Source of the DNA: Lomentospora prolificans
Taxonomy: Eukaryota; Ascomycota; Sordariomycetes; Microascales; Microascaceae
Direction of reading: 5' to 3'
NCBI GenBank assembly: GCA_029532625.1
Contig: JARFXM010000004.1
Coordinates: forward strand, 3,844,001-3,908,000
Length of the DNA stretch: 64,000 nt
Shown: positions 42,604 to 54,351 of the stretch, in pieces
Layout of the letters: each line of letters opens with the position of its first letter
How positions within the stretch are numbered: the first letter of the stretch is position 1
The notes under the pieces: model-generated
Seen by the model: only the letters and a program-made list of their open reading frames with translations
What the model was told of the DNA's origin: nothing
Databases searched by the model: none
Program-made: the position numbers and the translations under genes

Positions 42604-43585
42604 CAATATTGCTCTGGTTTGCAGGCGCCTTCAGCCTCAAGGACACGAGGTATGACACGATGTCGAGTCGCGCAATGAAACGAACTGGTAATCTTCCCGG
42701 GCGCTACCGGAACACAAGATCCAGGCCAGAACGAGATCATTCCCATATAAGGTGGCGTCGCAAAACCGAAGCCGCTGATATCGTGTCTCTCCGTCAAGGC
42801 CAAGATTCGATGGTGCTCATCTCGCGCAGCTTGGAAATAGTTCAAATTTCTCTGCGGCACTCTTTGTTTTCTACCTGCGTCTAGTTTTGGTACTTGCCCG
42901 TGTTTGCTTGTTTTCTGATTTGAACCAAGGTCGCTGGTGAATCAATGGAGTATTATTTCGGCCCTGAGATGCGAACTGAAAACTCGGAACAGGCCAGCGA
43001 GTTCCTACTCTTTACTAGTCTAAACTACACTATGGCTCCGGGGCAATTAGCCCCTGCTAATAATAGTCTTAGTGCCTGGTCGTCATGTCGGGTATTTCCC
43101 ACAGGAACGGTCGGCCGAATCGGAGAATTCGAGGGCATATCTATCCTCCAGTATAGAAAATCAATCCCGTACTTGCATTACCATCTTGAAGGCGCCTTGG
43201 GTGGCTGATCGTGGGATTGGCCCCTGGTAATGCTCTATCGTCCATTCCATCATCTAAGGTCAGGATGTTCGTATCCAGTAGTCGTGATAAGTGAGATAGT
43301 ACTCGGAAGGGGTCGTGTTAGTGCCACAAGTAACGTTCAGTCATTACCAAAAAGCAAGGCACAGTAGTATATGCGAAATTGGATCAACATCACATGCAGA
43401 CTACGGGATAAGCGGCCGAGCCTCATGGCGCTCTATCACAAATAGGATATTGTGACTAAAAAGGTAAACAAACAGACGGCATCCATGCGCCCGGTCCGGC
43501 CGCATATCGCTATTATCATTATTACAACTCACATTGCTATCGCTATTTTACAGGAATACGGGCGATCAAGAGACGTTAGTGAGGA

Positions 43586-45009
43586 CTAGGTCCAACCCCA
43601 TGTTGCAGCTCGAATGCTATCCTCCGCGCTGCGCTCTCCAAAGGCAACGTCAACGTCCATAGTCCTCATTATACCCCCCGTAGATATCACTCTCCGGCTA
43701 CCTGGCCGGATCTCTGTGTCCGTGTACCCAAACCCGCGGAGCGATTTCGTTACCAAGCTAGAGTCTGAAGGATAGGCTCCTTTGGGGATGTGGTGAATTA
43801 TAACGTTTGCGGAGAGGTCGTGGTTCGAATCAGAATGAGATGCGGGCTCCGACTGCGGGAGAGGCGGCGAGAACCTGTGGCGGACGAGGCCAGCGAGAGT
43901 TGGTACGGATGCCGCGATGATGATGAGGCCTACCTCAATTGGCATCGTGATCCAGACGACCGAGCTAACTCGTTCGGGGGCCTGGATGTGCTTCGAGAAA
44001 TCGTCTTGGAGGAGAACGTAAAGTTGAGCTATCGAAGCTCCTAGGGCTCTGTTTCTCATACTTAGAGTCAAGTGGAGCGTTATAACTGGGCTAAGGGGAG
44101 AACTTACAGTATCACTAGTAAGAAAGCTACTAGAATACCGACCTGCGTTCTCCTCGCCATGTTAAATCCCAAGAAACTCCAAGAGGAGAGCCCCAACACC
44201 GTTATGTCCGTCACCATGGCCCAGCATGTCCGCGCAACCTTCAACAACGGCCTATTAATGCACTTTCCGCTGCCCTTCGTGTCCCCCCAAGCTCTCCTGA
44301 CAGGAAGGCACTGGAATATGGTGGTGAATAATACAGTCGCCATAGCCAGTAGGATCATGACATTGAAGACATGACATAAAATACGAAAGGTGGGCTTGGA
44401 AGGACGCTGGCCAAGAAGGAAGAAGAGAATAGAAGATTTCGCGAGGGAGGCAGAAAGAGGGTACATGATCTCGGCAGCGTAGGCGAAGACGAGGCCGTGG
44501 GTGTTGTTGGGCGAAGGTCTGTCTTGGTGATGAATGCCCAGATAACCTGCCTTGTGGACTAGCTCTGTGTTAGTGACAAGAGAGGCAGTCTTCTATAAAA
44601 CGGGCCGCTTACACATGAAGAGGAGGCCGGCGGCTGCGAATGAGAACGCCTAGTAGTCGTGTTAGTCGAGATGGGGTGAGTTTATTTCTCGAGATTTCTC
44701 GAGACATTAACGTACCGCCGCAACGAGAATGATTGTGTCGTCTAGGGGAGATAAAAAATGTTGTCAGAATCCAAGCCATCAATCTAGAGACTGGAACGGG
44801 GGCGCGGAAACCTTACCGATGCCGAATTTCCACGATTTCCATCTCACATACAGCCTCAGAGAAATGAAGATAAGAGTCAGGCAGGGAAATATAAGAATCA
44901 CGGCCGTGCCTAGATCGTGAAGCCAGTTATTGTGGTGCGGCGGCGGCATATCGGTCCCCATCGCCCAATCTCTACTAGAGAGACTGGGCTCTATGTGCTG
45001 ACTTTCCAT
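43586..45009 (-). CDS. Rhodopsin-domain (Pth11-like) integral membrane protein
   Basis: Fungal seven-helix family often annotated as rhodopsin-domain or Pth11-like receptor; ligands are mostly unknown. Five exons join in frame: 45009-44817, 44741-44716, 44649-44613, 44546-44108 and 44060-43586, giving 389 aa from the ATG MESQHIEPSL. Exons 2 and 3 are only 26 and 37 nt. Donors are GTAAGG, GTACGT, GTAAGC and GTAAGT; acceptors TAG, TAG, CAG and a less usual AAG. Family marks: Arg-rich end of helix 1 (SLRLYVRWKSWKFG) then DDTIILVAA, FQCLPVRRAWG after helix 4, a Lys-Cys-Ile-Asn loop before helix 5, and APERVSSVVWITMPIEVGL before the last helix. The C-terminal 100 residues are hydrophilic. The segment at the last intron is shorter and less hydrophobic than usual, so the last splice is the least certain. 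Confidence 0.85.
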
Positions 45010-48000
45010 TCTGGTCACATCCAAGCCTGCCTTAGTGCTGTAATCGAGTTCGAGGTGTTAGATGAGGCGGAGATCTAGGTGCTGAAGATAGAGCGCGCGT
45101 GTTGGCTCTAGTTAAGCAATATTCGGCTCTCTGTAGGAGCGGCTGTGCGAGGCGAAGCGGGCATCGACCGCAATTATCCAGCTACAGTTACCATCGGCCG
45201 TTGGATATATTCGATGATGCACCTCGAGGTATCCAACCTCTAGGGTGTTTGAAGTCTGCAGTGTCAATCCTGTGGTTACCATGCCATGTCCACGCCGAGA
45301 GGAACCGGCCAAACTCCACAGCGAAATCCCAATCTAGAAAGGAACAAGAACAAAGCTAGAAGGAAAGAAACCGAGAGGATCCCATTCAAGCCACGCATAT
45401 ATCTATTTTAACTTTCTAGGCTGAGCCCGGCACAAGAAATCGGCAACGGCTCAGTACGGTCCTGGCTGAAGGAGGGGGTTGGACACCTCGACTATCTTTC
45501 TTGCGTTGCAGCACAGACCGCAATATGGAGATTTGGCGAGGCCTCGGGACATATCTTGCGGCACTGGAGGTGTTCGCGAAGACGCTTGATTGGTGTGGTT
45601 GCTAATCTAAGGTGACTTGTGGGTGTGCACAACCGCGAGCTGGCAGGCCAGTGAGAGCAGGCGGAGGAGCACAGCGCTTTACTAGATATTGCATTTCTGC
45701 TTGACGCTGGATATTAATGAGAGTTGATTAATGATGGGATCTGTTGGCTTCCGTGGGTTTGCCCAGCTCTGGATCGAAGCCAGCCGAGAGCGGAGATCTT
45801 GAGATGCTGGGCTCGACCCCTCCAATAGGCGTTGCAAACCCGGTCTCTGTTTGTTCTAGGAGCAGCCCGAGCATTCTCAACTTCTTGGAATGACGGTATT
45901 TGCTGTTGTTGGGGGTTCGTTGGTTTGTGTCGGTGTATGTTTGCCAACAGATGAAGGGGTCGACACAGCCCTCCATTACATTTACCCGGAGACAGGTGGA
46001 CGAATGTAAGCCCCCCCCCTTCATAACAGCAACACGCTCTGACATTCAAGGGTGACGGGAGTCTGGGTATTTGCTGCTTTTCGCTTTAGGAAACAAAACT
46101 CTGTTCCTTGAAGCTGAGACTGCGTTTATGAGGCAGGGGCCATGCACTCGGAGGTCTTGGGGGATACCGATGGCTAAAGGTGGAAGAATTTACTGCGACA
46201 GGTAGGATTGAGAATTAGCAGCTGACTCTTTCATGGAGTGGCTGTACATGGTGTCATGGTGTAGGGGATTCGGTAGTTGATACGCGCAAGAGTTCTGGCT
46301 TCGCGATCACAGAACACTGGAGAAGATGTGCTGATAAAATGTTGGATGGATCGATGCACTGATATCTTTCTGTTTGTGTTTGTTAGGCCACGATATTTTG
46401 GCGTTCATGGCGAGCCCGGGCTGGCGTCCTCCTTCCTGGATAGGATCAGCGCATGTAGCCAGGCGAGATAGTAGCTATTAGATAGATCCAACTGCGCGCT
46501 TGGAGTTGATCTTAAATATACACTCTTCTGCACTTTTACACACGTGGCTCATATTGCAAACAACCAGAATAATATCGATGCTGGGCAACTTCACGTGGAC
46601 GGGCGGTATTCAAACATTTTTGGAATTTGAAAGCCCCTGATAAAGCGACCTAATCTTAACATGGCCGCCGTCATCTTCTCACGGTGTTGAGCCTTCGCCC
46701 ATCTTCGATAGCAGATGGGCCCATCATTTTCTCCGCTAATTATAGGCGACCATTTGGCTGGGAAGGGAGGTCGAGCTTATTTTGAGACATGGCGGATGGG
46801 GAATGGTGATTGGATCGGGGCAAAATGGACCACACCAGATTCGAACCAGACCCAGGAACGAGCCGTCGCGACCCGCACCCGTCCCTGACTTGGGCGACAC
46901 GCTACCAAAGCCAATCATCTAACAAAAAGCTTCCGACGTTGTGACTGACGTCTTATGACAACCGATCATGAGATGGGTAAGTCTCGGGGCCGGATTGGCG
47001 ATTGGCGAAACCTTCGTCTTCAAGGCCGGTGCCTGCCATGCGGAGGAGAGATCTCGGCTCGGGACAAGGGCCAATGCTAGGGCTTATGCTCGCTGACATA
47101 ATATTGAAAGCTGTTCCTGGCTGACTTGTTCCGACTTGTGGGCTCGCCCAAGCCCTTGGGATTGAACCCCGGTCTTTTAAAGATGCCTTATTGGCTGGTA
47201 GAACTCATCCAACTTTGCAATCCAATACGTTTCCACTGAGCTCTTTGAATGCGTCCAGCCAGGCTTGCTAGGATACCGAGCGGCCCCAAATTGGGACCCG
47301 TATCCGTGACTCGATTTCTTCCTCTTCCCAGCCCCCCCGTTTTTCGCTGCTTTCTCCCAGCTGACGGGCCCCACACATCCGACGCCACCGCCAATGATGT
47401 GCTGTGAACATTGCAAGTAACGACGCATTTGGGCGGGAGAGTGAAGCCGACGGTGACGGCCTGCGCACGTCTGATAGTCGTGTCATCATATTATAGTAAT
47501 CTATGGTAATCGCGACGCAAATCCACGCGATCGAGACTTCGGAAATGAGCTCGGCTTCAACTGGGCTGCCTCAATGGGCGCATCGTCGCTTGGCGCACTC
47601 GCCGTTCGGCAATGGGCGCACATGGGCGCTACTCATGGCTGGCTAGTAGTGTGGGTAGGGCGGGCACTATCTCTCTCCCGACGCTGGCAAACGGACCTTG
47701 CCCAGACCTGGTCCTTAAATGTGCGCCCTTTCCGGGACGCCTGGGATAGGTGGATAGTTTACGCACCACGATAGCTTTGGGGAGAGGAAATCTGATCAAT
47801 GTGTACAACTTTATTCGTGTGGTTGTGCCTGGCCACGGAAACAAAACGGATGTACCTGTTTCAAACTCTGTTCTTGATAACAGGGATGCGCTTTCCACCT
47901 CTGCGCTCGTTATTCTGCATCTCGGCTATGCTTGTGCTGGGATGCCCTCACGGTGCTCGGCTGGGTTGGAAGATTCCCAGTCCCAAGGACGTGTCAAGCA

Positions 48001-50060
48001 GGGAATCGAAGCGGGAAAGCTGCGTCTTCGCCGCGAGCTTCACACGTCCAAGTACTATTATTGCAACCCTGGGTCTCGTGCCTGGACAGACATCTGGCAG
48101 CTTGTGCAAGGGGAGGCTGTACAAGTTTGCTACTAGTAGGATTCAGGTGCGGATCCAGATGCAGCAGCCGAGCCCTGGTAACACCGCGAGGAGCGCTGGA
48201 ACCGCTTCCTAGACGTGTCATGGATATGGATGCAAGGTACTCCGCCCGAGGACCCTTTCTCGGTTCCTCATCCTCATCCTGGTTCGCGCCTGATGCGACC
48301 TCGAACCTATGCCGCGACAGTGAAATGCAATGGAATAAGATCGCAACCGCGTCTTTCGGATATTTAGTGCCATCTGATGAGGGTTTCCCGGCGCAGGCGC
48401 TGCTGGCGACATGCGACACGACCCTCCAAGCAGATTTTTGGTGCGGCGTGCATGTAGAAACTGGGAACAGGCCGCGGCACATCTCCATTTTAATACTCCA
48501 TTTACACGTCAACTTATATCCTTAGGACAGTGGAGCATTATGATTGATCTTCCCGGGCCACCGCGTACCCCGGTCCTGATACTTCAGTCTCGCGGGAATA
48601 CCACCCATCTTATTCTCCCCCTTCAATTCTGATTTCCCGCCAAACTCTCTCCCCCGGTCTTTCTCTCTGACAGCGCGGGATGGGGGAAAAAGAAAGAAAT
48701 AATTTAAAATAACAAGACACGACACGCGTGCGTGCAGACCACGACCATATATACCTACATTTTCAACCTCTTTGGTATAATTACTGTCACCTGCAGCAGG
48801 ACCCTTCGCACTCTCCGCGTAAATGGTTCTTTTACTCTCGACGCTTTGCGATTCCGACTTCTTGATCAAGACTGGAGAGGAGGTCGTGCTTCCCGCTCCT
48901 CCTCCTTGCTCCATCTGCCACCGAGCCCGACTGGCCGTCGCCGGCGCTATTTGCGCGTAGCCAGCGCCGGTGTGCCAGACCAGTGGTCTCTTGATTGCGC
49001 TTGCGTTGGGCACCAGCTTGCGCAGCGACGTTGCAAGGTCCCGACCAGTGAGAAAGTCAAGCGAAGATAAAAAGGGTGCATCGCATCAGCAATTCGCTCT
49101 CATTCCTGATTCCTGCCGTCACTTCCCCCCTCCCTCCCCCTTCACCTCTTGTGCTGAGTTGGCTTGAAACTCACCGCTTTGTCGCAATCCTCGGCTTACC
49201 CCCTCGACAAGTCGCTCGCCCCATTGAACCGCAGGAAATGATGGTTGCGATTTCCAGCAAATCTCTCTCAATCAATTGAGGAGGAGCGTCCACTTTTCAA
49301 GGCCATTTTTTCGCTGGCTGCCCCTTGCCCTGGCGGGCCTCTGTTAATTGGGAGGTTGATGTGGCTTGGACCAAGCTCAGCTGGCTGGGTGCTCAATGTG
49401 CCCACAAACCGCACACAGTAGCAACATGTTCAGTGCAGCACACCAGCAACACCACTCAATCTTGGACTATTGGACCTGACGACACGAGCCCAACCACCCC
49501 AGCCACACACATTTTCGCAGCACCCGGATTCGAGGAACTGCACCACCATTTGGCCATTTGCCAGCACGCCAGAATTGCACCAAACTTCATACTTTCCAAT
49601 CCTTTTCTCTGTCGTGCTGCCAATCTCTGTCTAGCTTTTTTTCTTCCCTCAATACTAGACTTTCTCTCCCTCTGAACTTTGTCTCGGGACAAAGACAGAG
49701 TACCTGTTTGACTTTGCACATTTCTAAAGTGTACCAGATCGGCCTTCACCACGGGTCTCACTCTCACCAAACCATCCCACTTCTTCACCACTTTTACCAT
49801 CTTCATTCTCAAAAGGGTTTCACTCCAGTAAGTATATGGACACAAACCTGAGCTCTTCTGCTCTCTCTCTTCCCCTTTGACCTCCAGGGGAAAGCAAAAA
49901 CCTTGATCTCACACCCAATTCCTAATAGGCTACCTAATCTCTATCAAGGCCTCCGGTCTGCCCTCTTGAGCTCCGTCTCTCAATTACCATCCCGAAATTC
50001 ACTACTCTCGACTCAGCCAAGCCATTCTCGTGGCTAACCACCATCTTCGGCGTCCCTTAG
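45010..50060. other. 5-kb intergenic region with tRNA-like remnants and a fold-back
   Basis: No supported gene. It includes a long imperfect hairpin at 45801-45878 and two tRNA-like minus-strand sequences (about 46826-46920 and 47155-47215; findings). The last 700 bp are CT-rich, with a strong donor GTAAGT at 49828 and an acceptor at 50060 that probably bound a leader intron of the next gene. Frames of up to 197 codons near 47.9-48.5 kb occur in several overlapping frames with no recognisable content. Confidence 0.5.
45801..45878. repeat. Imperfect inverted repeat (fold-back)
   Basis: GAGATGCTGGGCTCGACC at 45801 faces CAGCCCGAGCATTCTC at 45863-45878. The arms pair over about 18 bases with small bulges around a central loop of about 35 bases, enough for a stable hairpin. 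Confidence 0.6.
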
Positions 50061-52293
50061 ACCGCCACAATTACCCCCTATACCCCCTCTACGGAGAATC
50101 GCCAGCAGCAAAAGCATCTGCATCAAGCTTACGACCATCCTGAGAGACCCACCACCGCCTCCTCCGTCCACACTATTCGCCGAACGCCACGCTTCGAAGC
50201 TAGCCCGAGTCCGCGACCAGAGCTCGATCGTGCGCCAAAGCTTCACGAGTTCGACCCGGCTAAACCCGACGCTCGACTCGCTCCTTCCCCAGAGATCTTC
50301 CCCGAGCCCGCTCCACACCCAGTCGCTCCTGCCACCGGTCCTACTAAGGCCAAGAAGCACCGCCGACTAGCTCGAAAACTCTCACAGGAACTTAGTGAGG
50401 AGGACGACGACGAGTCCTCAGAACAATCGCCGTCCAGACAACAATTCCCCAAATCTTCCAAACCTTCGGACCCCTACGTCCCCCATCCTCTTCTCCAAAT
50501 CTCGAAGCGCACCCACAGGGCAATTTTATTTACCCTCGAGGAAGCGCTCCGAGGTCCCTATTCCTTCACTCCAGACGTTGCTGAAGAGCTGGCAGATATG
50601 GCCGACCTACGAGTAGGCCATGAGCCGCCCACGTCTAACGGCAATGTCTCTGCTCAGCCGCGCCCGGCCCACACCTCGACCACCGGCTCTCCCTCGGGTA
50701 TCCGTAGCCCACGCATGATCCTCCGGGATCGCAATGCTAGGGAGGCCGCTCGCCGTGCTGAGCAGGAGCAAATTCAGATGGAACGAACACGTATGGAACA
50801 GGAACAACTACGCCTACAGCAGGCTCGGGCGGAAGAGGAAGCCCGAGCGTTGGAAGAAGCCCAGAGACGCAATGCAGAACGCCGTGCAGCTAACGCGGCC
50901 GCTACCGCTGCTGGCGGTTCGAGACCCCAGGCCGGCGCCCCGGACAACGGCGCTCAGAGGCGACAGGATCAGCCGAGCACTCCCGAGCGAGTTAGCTCGC
51001 GCATGCCTCAGGGCGCCCCACAACCCCAACAAAGCCGTCCCAGCCGAACCGCAGGCGCATCGGGCCATAGCCAACAGCCCTCATATACCACCCCTGGTGG
51101 TGCTCCAAATCCTCAGCAGCGCCAGCAGCATCAAACTCAGCAGCTCCCCGGTCAGCACACACCTGGTGGAGCTGCTTCTACAACGAACATCAAGACTCAA
51201 CCGTCGCAGCAGCAATCACAATCACAGCAGCAACCTCGAACTTCTTTTCCCCACGCCTTCGAGCGGTGGGAGACGCTTTCAGCCCAGTGGGAAGGCCTTA
51301 CCAGCCATTGGATCCGACGTCTAGAGCTTAACTCGAGCGCTATCGAATCCGACCCCGTGTCTCAGCAGCTCTCTCGTCAGGTTACCGACTTATCCGCCGC
51401 CGGTGCGAATCTGTTCCACGCCGTAGTTGAGCTTCAACGCCTCCGAGCTAGCTCTGAGCGCAAGTTTCAGAGGTGGTTCTTCGAGACGAGGGCGGATCTG
51501 GAGCGGGCACACGAAGAGAACGCCATGCTTGCTAGCCAGGTCGAGGAGCTCCGCAACCAACTCAATGAGGCTAGGAGCCGAACCCATGAGCGAGATAGCG
51601 CCAACTCCATCATCCAGAAGCAACTCAGTGAGATGAAGAAGGAACTGTCCATCTCCAAGGAGGAGGCTCGCCGAGCATGGGAGGAGCTTGGACGCCGAGA
51701 GCAGGCGGAGCGTGAGCACACCATGTCGCTTCAGGCAGGCCACCCTACTATTGTTGGAGGTGTCCAAGTGGTTCCTATGATTCAGGGAGGCGGCATTAGC
51801 CGTCGCGAGACAACTCGAGAGCAACCCGGCCCGTCCGGCTCCGGAGCAGCTGGCTACGGCGACTACTCGCAAGCTCCTTCTGCTCAACCTATGACCACGA
51901 GCGCACCGGAGACCTATTACAGAACCACCGCGGCTGACCCACCTCAGGCTAGTGGAGGCTACGGCCAGCATGGCTCGGAGGCTGGCTATAGTGAAGGTGA
52001 GTTATTTTGGTTAGACACATCCTGCATGCTCCGAAAATGAGAAATGATCCGTGATGCTAATATGTGGAACAGAAGACTATGAGCCTGCTACGACTCAGGC
52101 CGGATCCTACGCCATCGCGACTTCGGGTGATAGCCAGTGGGCTGCGGCGTATGCCCCACAAACGGACTATACCGGTGCCGGCTATGGGTCCGGTTGGGAA
52201 TCTATGCCTCGGCACCACCACCCCACGAGACTAAGCGACGTCCTCGAGGAGGAAGAGAGCCGCACGAGCGCCAGCCAAGTCAGCCGCCCCTGA
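50061..52293 (+). CDS. Q-rich coiled-coil protein, true start unresolved
   Basis: The frame carrying MADLRVGHEPP (ATG at 50598) stays open upstream for 179 codons to a splice acceptor (CCCTTAG, 50060). That upstream part looks coding: an Arg/Pro-rich segment, KHRRLARKLSQEL, then THRAILFTLEEALRGPYSF directly before the ATG. I therefore place the exon start at 50061; the initiating Met must lie in an upstream exon I could not identify. Exons 50061-51996 and 52073-52293 (donor GTGAGT, acceptor CAG) give at least 718 codons. After 50598 come an Arg/Glu/Gln helix, a long Gln/Pro/Ser-rich tract, a compact block FERWETLSAQWEGLTSHW through a helical segment to about residue 490, a coiled coil, and a Gly/Tyr/Gln-rich tail. 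The family seems conserved in filamentous ascomycetes, but I have no function for it. Intracellular, no membrane segment. Confidence 0.75.
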
Positions 52294-53430
52294 GGAACAT
52301 GACGCAGAATACGCTCATCTCTCGTCATTTCGATCTTGTAAATGCGTTACACTACTGCGTCTGTTCGCGCTTAAACGTTTGGTCAATTCACGCCTTGTGT
52401 TTCTTATCTATTTCCTTTATTCGATTCGAGGCGAGTTGCATTTGTTTACCTCGCTGAGAGATACCCTTACCCTCCCCTCATCAGTTGTGATTTTATGAAG
52501 CGTCGGCAGGAATGGACTTTGTTTGGCACAGGGATAATTTCATGATTCTGCAATTTGTTGAGTCGAAGGGGTCCAGAAGTTTACTTGTTTTTCTTGTCTT
52601 TTTTGCTTTTCTTTTCGTTTGCGCAATGTTGGGATGGTTGGAAGCATCTTATCTCTGATGCGGTTGCATTTTACGGAAGGGAACATGGTGGCTTTGTTTT
52701 CTCTGATGGAAATGGGAGATTCTGTGTTGGGACGTCGTGTAGATGCTCCACAGGATGACGCTCTCCAGACGCGTCGTGCGAGGAGCGGTCTTGCCGAGTC
52801 GGATGGAAGCCCGAAAAAGAAGCATTCTCGGTCTTCTAGGGCGCGAACCTGGTACCGATTTGCGGCCCCTTGCCCTCCCCTTTTCGACAATTCATCTCGC
52901 CAGGTTTGGACGTACCCCGGGTTTGCGGGGCGCTATATTCAGCAAGATGAATACGTTTCCACCACCATAGGCGGCGCAACAATAGTGAATAGATCGGCGT
53001 TGAAGGGATATGTGCGAGAGGTTTTCGCGTCAAAATACATTGTTAGGTCCATATTCGTGTTAATACAGACCTGGGAAATAGACCTGACCTCATTCTTATG
53101 CGATGCACGATGCGCGGGTTGCCTTTTTTTTTTCTCCGTAGATGATGCCCTTAGTACGAATTCTCCGCTCCTCCGATAAGAAGTGATTTGGCGAGCAAAG
53201 CTCCATTAGCAGGTTCTACTTGTTGCCGTATCACAAAGTGAGAACTCGAGTCTTGAATCGCAGTACAAGCATAAAGCAGCTAGGGCTAGGTTTATAAATA
53301 TGTACGGGTAGTGAGAAAAGTCGGCTTCGCGACCCCGGCATCGCCTCATCCGGGTTCGAAAGTCTTCTTTTCAGCGTTTGAGTACCTCCTCATCTCAACT
53401 CAAGCTCAACTCATCGTCCCTCGAGCGAAT
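52294..53430. other. Intergenic between convergent genes
   Basis: No supported gene; 3' flanks of the coiled-coil gene and ADE1. An open frame at 52619-53179 begins at a TTG and has no recognisable content. Confidence 0.5.
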
Positions 53431-54351
53431 CTAGTTCTCCAACACAGCATCCTCAAACTTCTTGCCGGTCAGCCTCAAAAAGACATCCTTGTACCTGTCT
53501 TCAGTAGCCTTGCAAATCTCGTCGGGCAGGGTGACGCCTTCCTTGCCCTTGACGCCCTGGGCGACGAGCCAATTCCTGACAATCTGTTTATCGAAGCTGT
53601 CCTGGTCCCTGCCGGGCTCATAGGTGTTGGCGTCCCAGAAGCGGGAGCTGTCGGGGGTGAGGACTTCATCCGCGAGGACAACCTCGTCGGTTTCGTCGTC
53701 GACGGCGAACTCGAACTTGGTATCAGCGATGATGATGCCGCGCTCGAGAGCGTAGGCAGCGGCAGCGTTGTAGATGGAGAGGGCGAGTTCCTCGACCCTC
53801 TTTGCGTACTTTTCGCCAATGATGGCGGGAACCTTGTCGGGGTGGATGTTCTCGTCGTGCTGGCCCTGGGGCGCCTTGGTGGACGGGGTGAAGAGGGCAC
53901 CGGTGGGGAGCTTCTCGCACTCCCTTAGGCCGGCAGGAAGGGCGATGCCGTGTACGGTACCGGACTTTTGGTACTCCTTCCAACCGCTGCCAGCGAGGTA
54001 GCCGCGGACGATGGCCTCGATGGGGAGGATGCGCAGCTTGCGGACCTGCATGCTCCGGTGGCGGAGGGAGGCAGCCTGGTCCGCGGGGACCTGGGGGGGG
54101 ACGTCGAGGGAGACGAAGTGGGTGCGTAGGCCGCCGGGGACGAGGGAGGGGAGGAGGCGGAACCAGTGGGCGGAGGCGAGGGTGAGGATGGCGCCGCGGT
54201 TGGGGATGCCGTTGGAGAGGATGACGTCGTAGGCGGAGATGCGGTCGGAGGCGACGAAGAGGAGGGTGGAGGGGGTGAGGGCGAAGATGTCGCGGACTTT
54301 GCCTGTCGAGAGTTTCTCGAGGGAGGGGACGTTGATGGTTGTGAGGGCCAT
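53431..54351 (-). CDS. ADE1: SAICAR synthetase (purine biosynthesis)
   Basis: Phosphoribosylaminoimidazole-succinocarboxamide synthase: joins CAIR and aspartate with ATP in step seven of de novo purine synthesis; cytosolic. One exon, 306 aa, the normal length for the fungal monofunctional enzyme. Starts MALTTINVPSLEKLSTGKVRD. Family marks: GKVRDIF near 17-23 and ASDRISAYDVIL near 34-45 (nucleotide-binding region), IVRGYLAGSGWKEY near 113-126, a TPSTKA segment, DTKFEFAVD near 211-219 and DSSRFWD near 235-241. No missing key residue seen. The gene is divergent from VMS1 (784 bp between starts), with a Glu/Gly-rich, GA-skewed plus strand from strong codon bias. Confidence 0.97.
   Translation of the reverse strand: MALTTINVPSLEKLSTGKVRDIFALTPSTLLFVASDRISAYDVILSNGIPNRGAILTLASAHWFRLLPSLVPGGLRTHFVSLDVPPQVPADQAASLRHRSMQVRKLRILPIEAIVRGYLAGSGWKEYQKSGTVHGIALPAGLRECEKLPTGALFTPSTKAPQGQHDENIHPDKVPAIIGEKYAKRVEELALSIYNAAAAYALERGIIIADTKFEFAVDDETDEVVLADEVLTPDSSRFWDANTYEPGRDQDSFDKQIVRNWLVAQGVKGKEGVTLPDEICKATEDRYKDVFLRLTGKKFEDAVLEN

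Larger units (their letters stand above)
39241..43585. other. 4.3-kb intergenic region
   Basis: No supported gene. T16 and T31 runs are annotated separately. A tRNA-like but non-foldable sequence at about 40334-40400 (minus) is under findings. Other frames (39513-39965 and 42609-42884 among them) are unrecognisable. Confidence 0.5.

Noticed and set aside
47932..48525. Plus frame of 197 and minus frame of 172 codons
   Set aside because: Open on three frames at once, no recognisable sequence, no intron structure; probably chance in GC-rich intergenic DNA.
48522..49013. Minus-strand frame of 163 codons
   Set aside because: No family marks, and the first Met position is not an ATG; the neighbouring CT-rich sequence reads as leader DNA.
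52619..53179. Plus-strand frame of 186 codons after the Q-rich gene
   Set aside because: It begins at TTG, has mixed composition and no recognisable domain; more likely 3' flank.
53311..53928. Plus-strand frame of 205 codons
   Set aside because: Antisense to ADE1; its Val/Gly/Asp-rich translation is the mirror of biased ADE1 codons.
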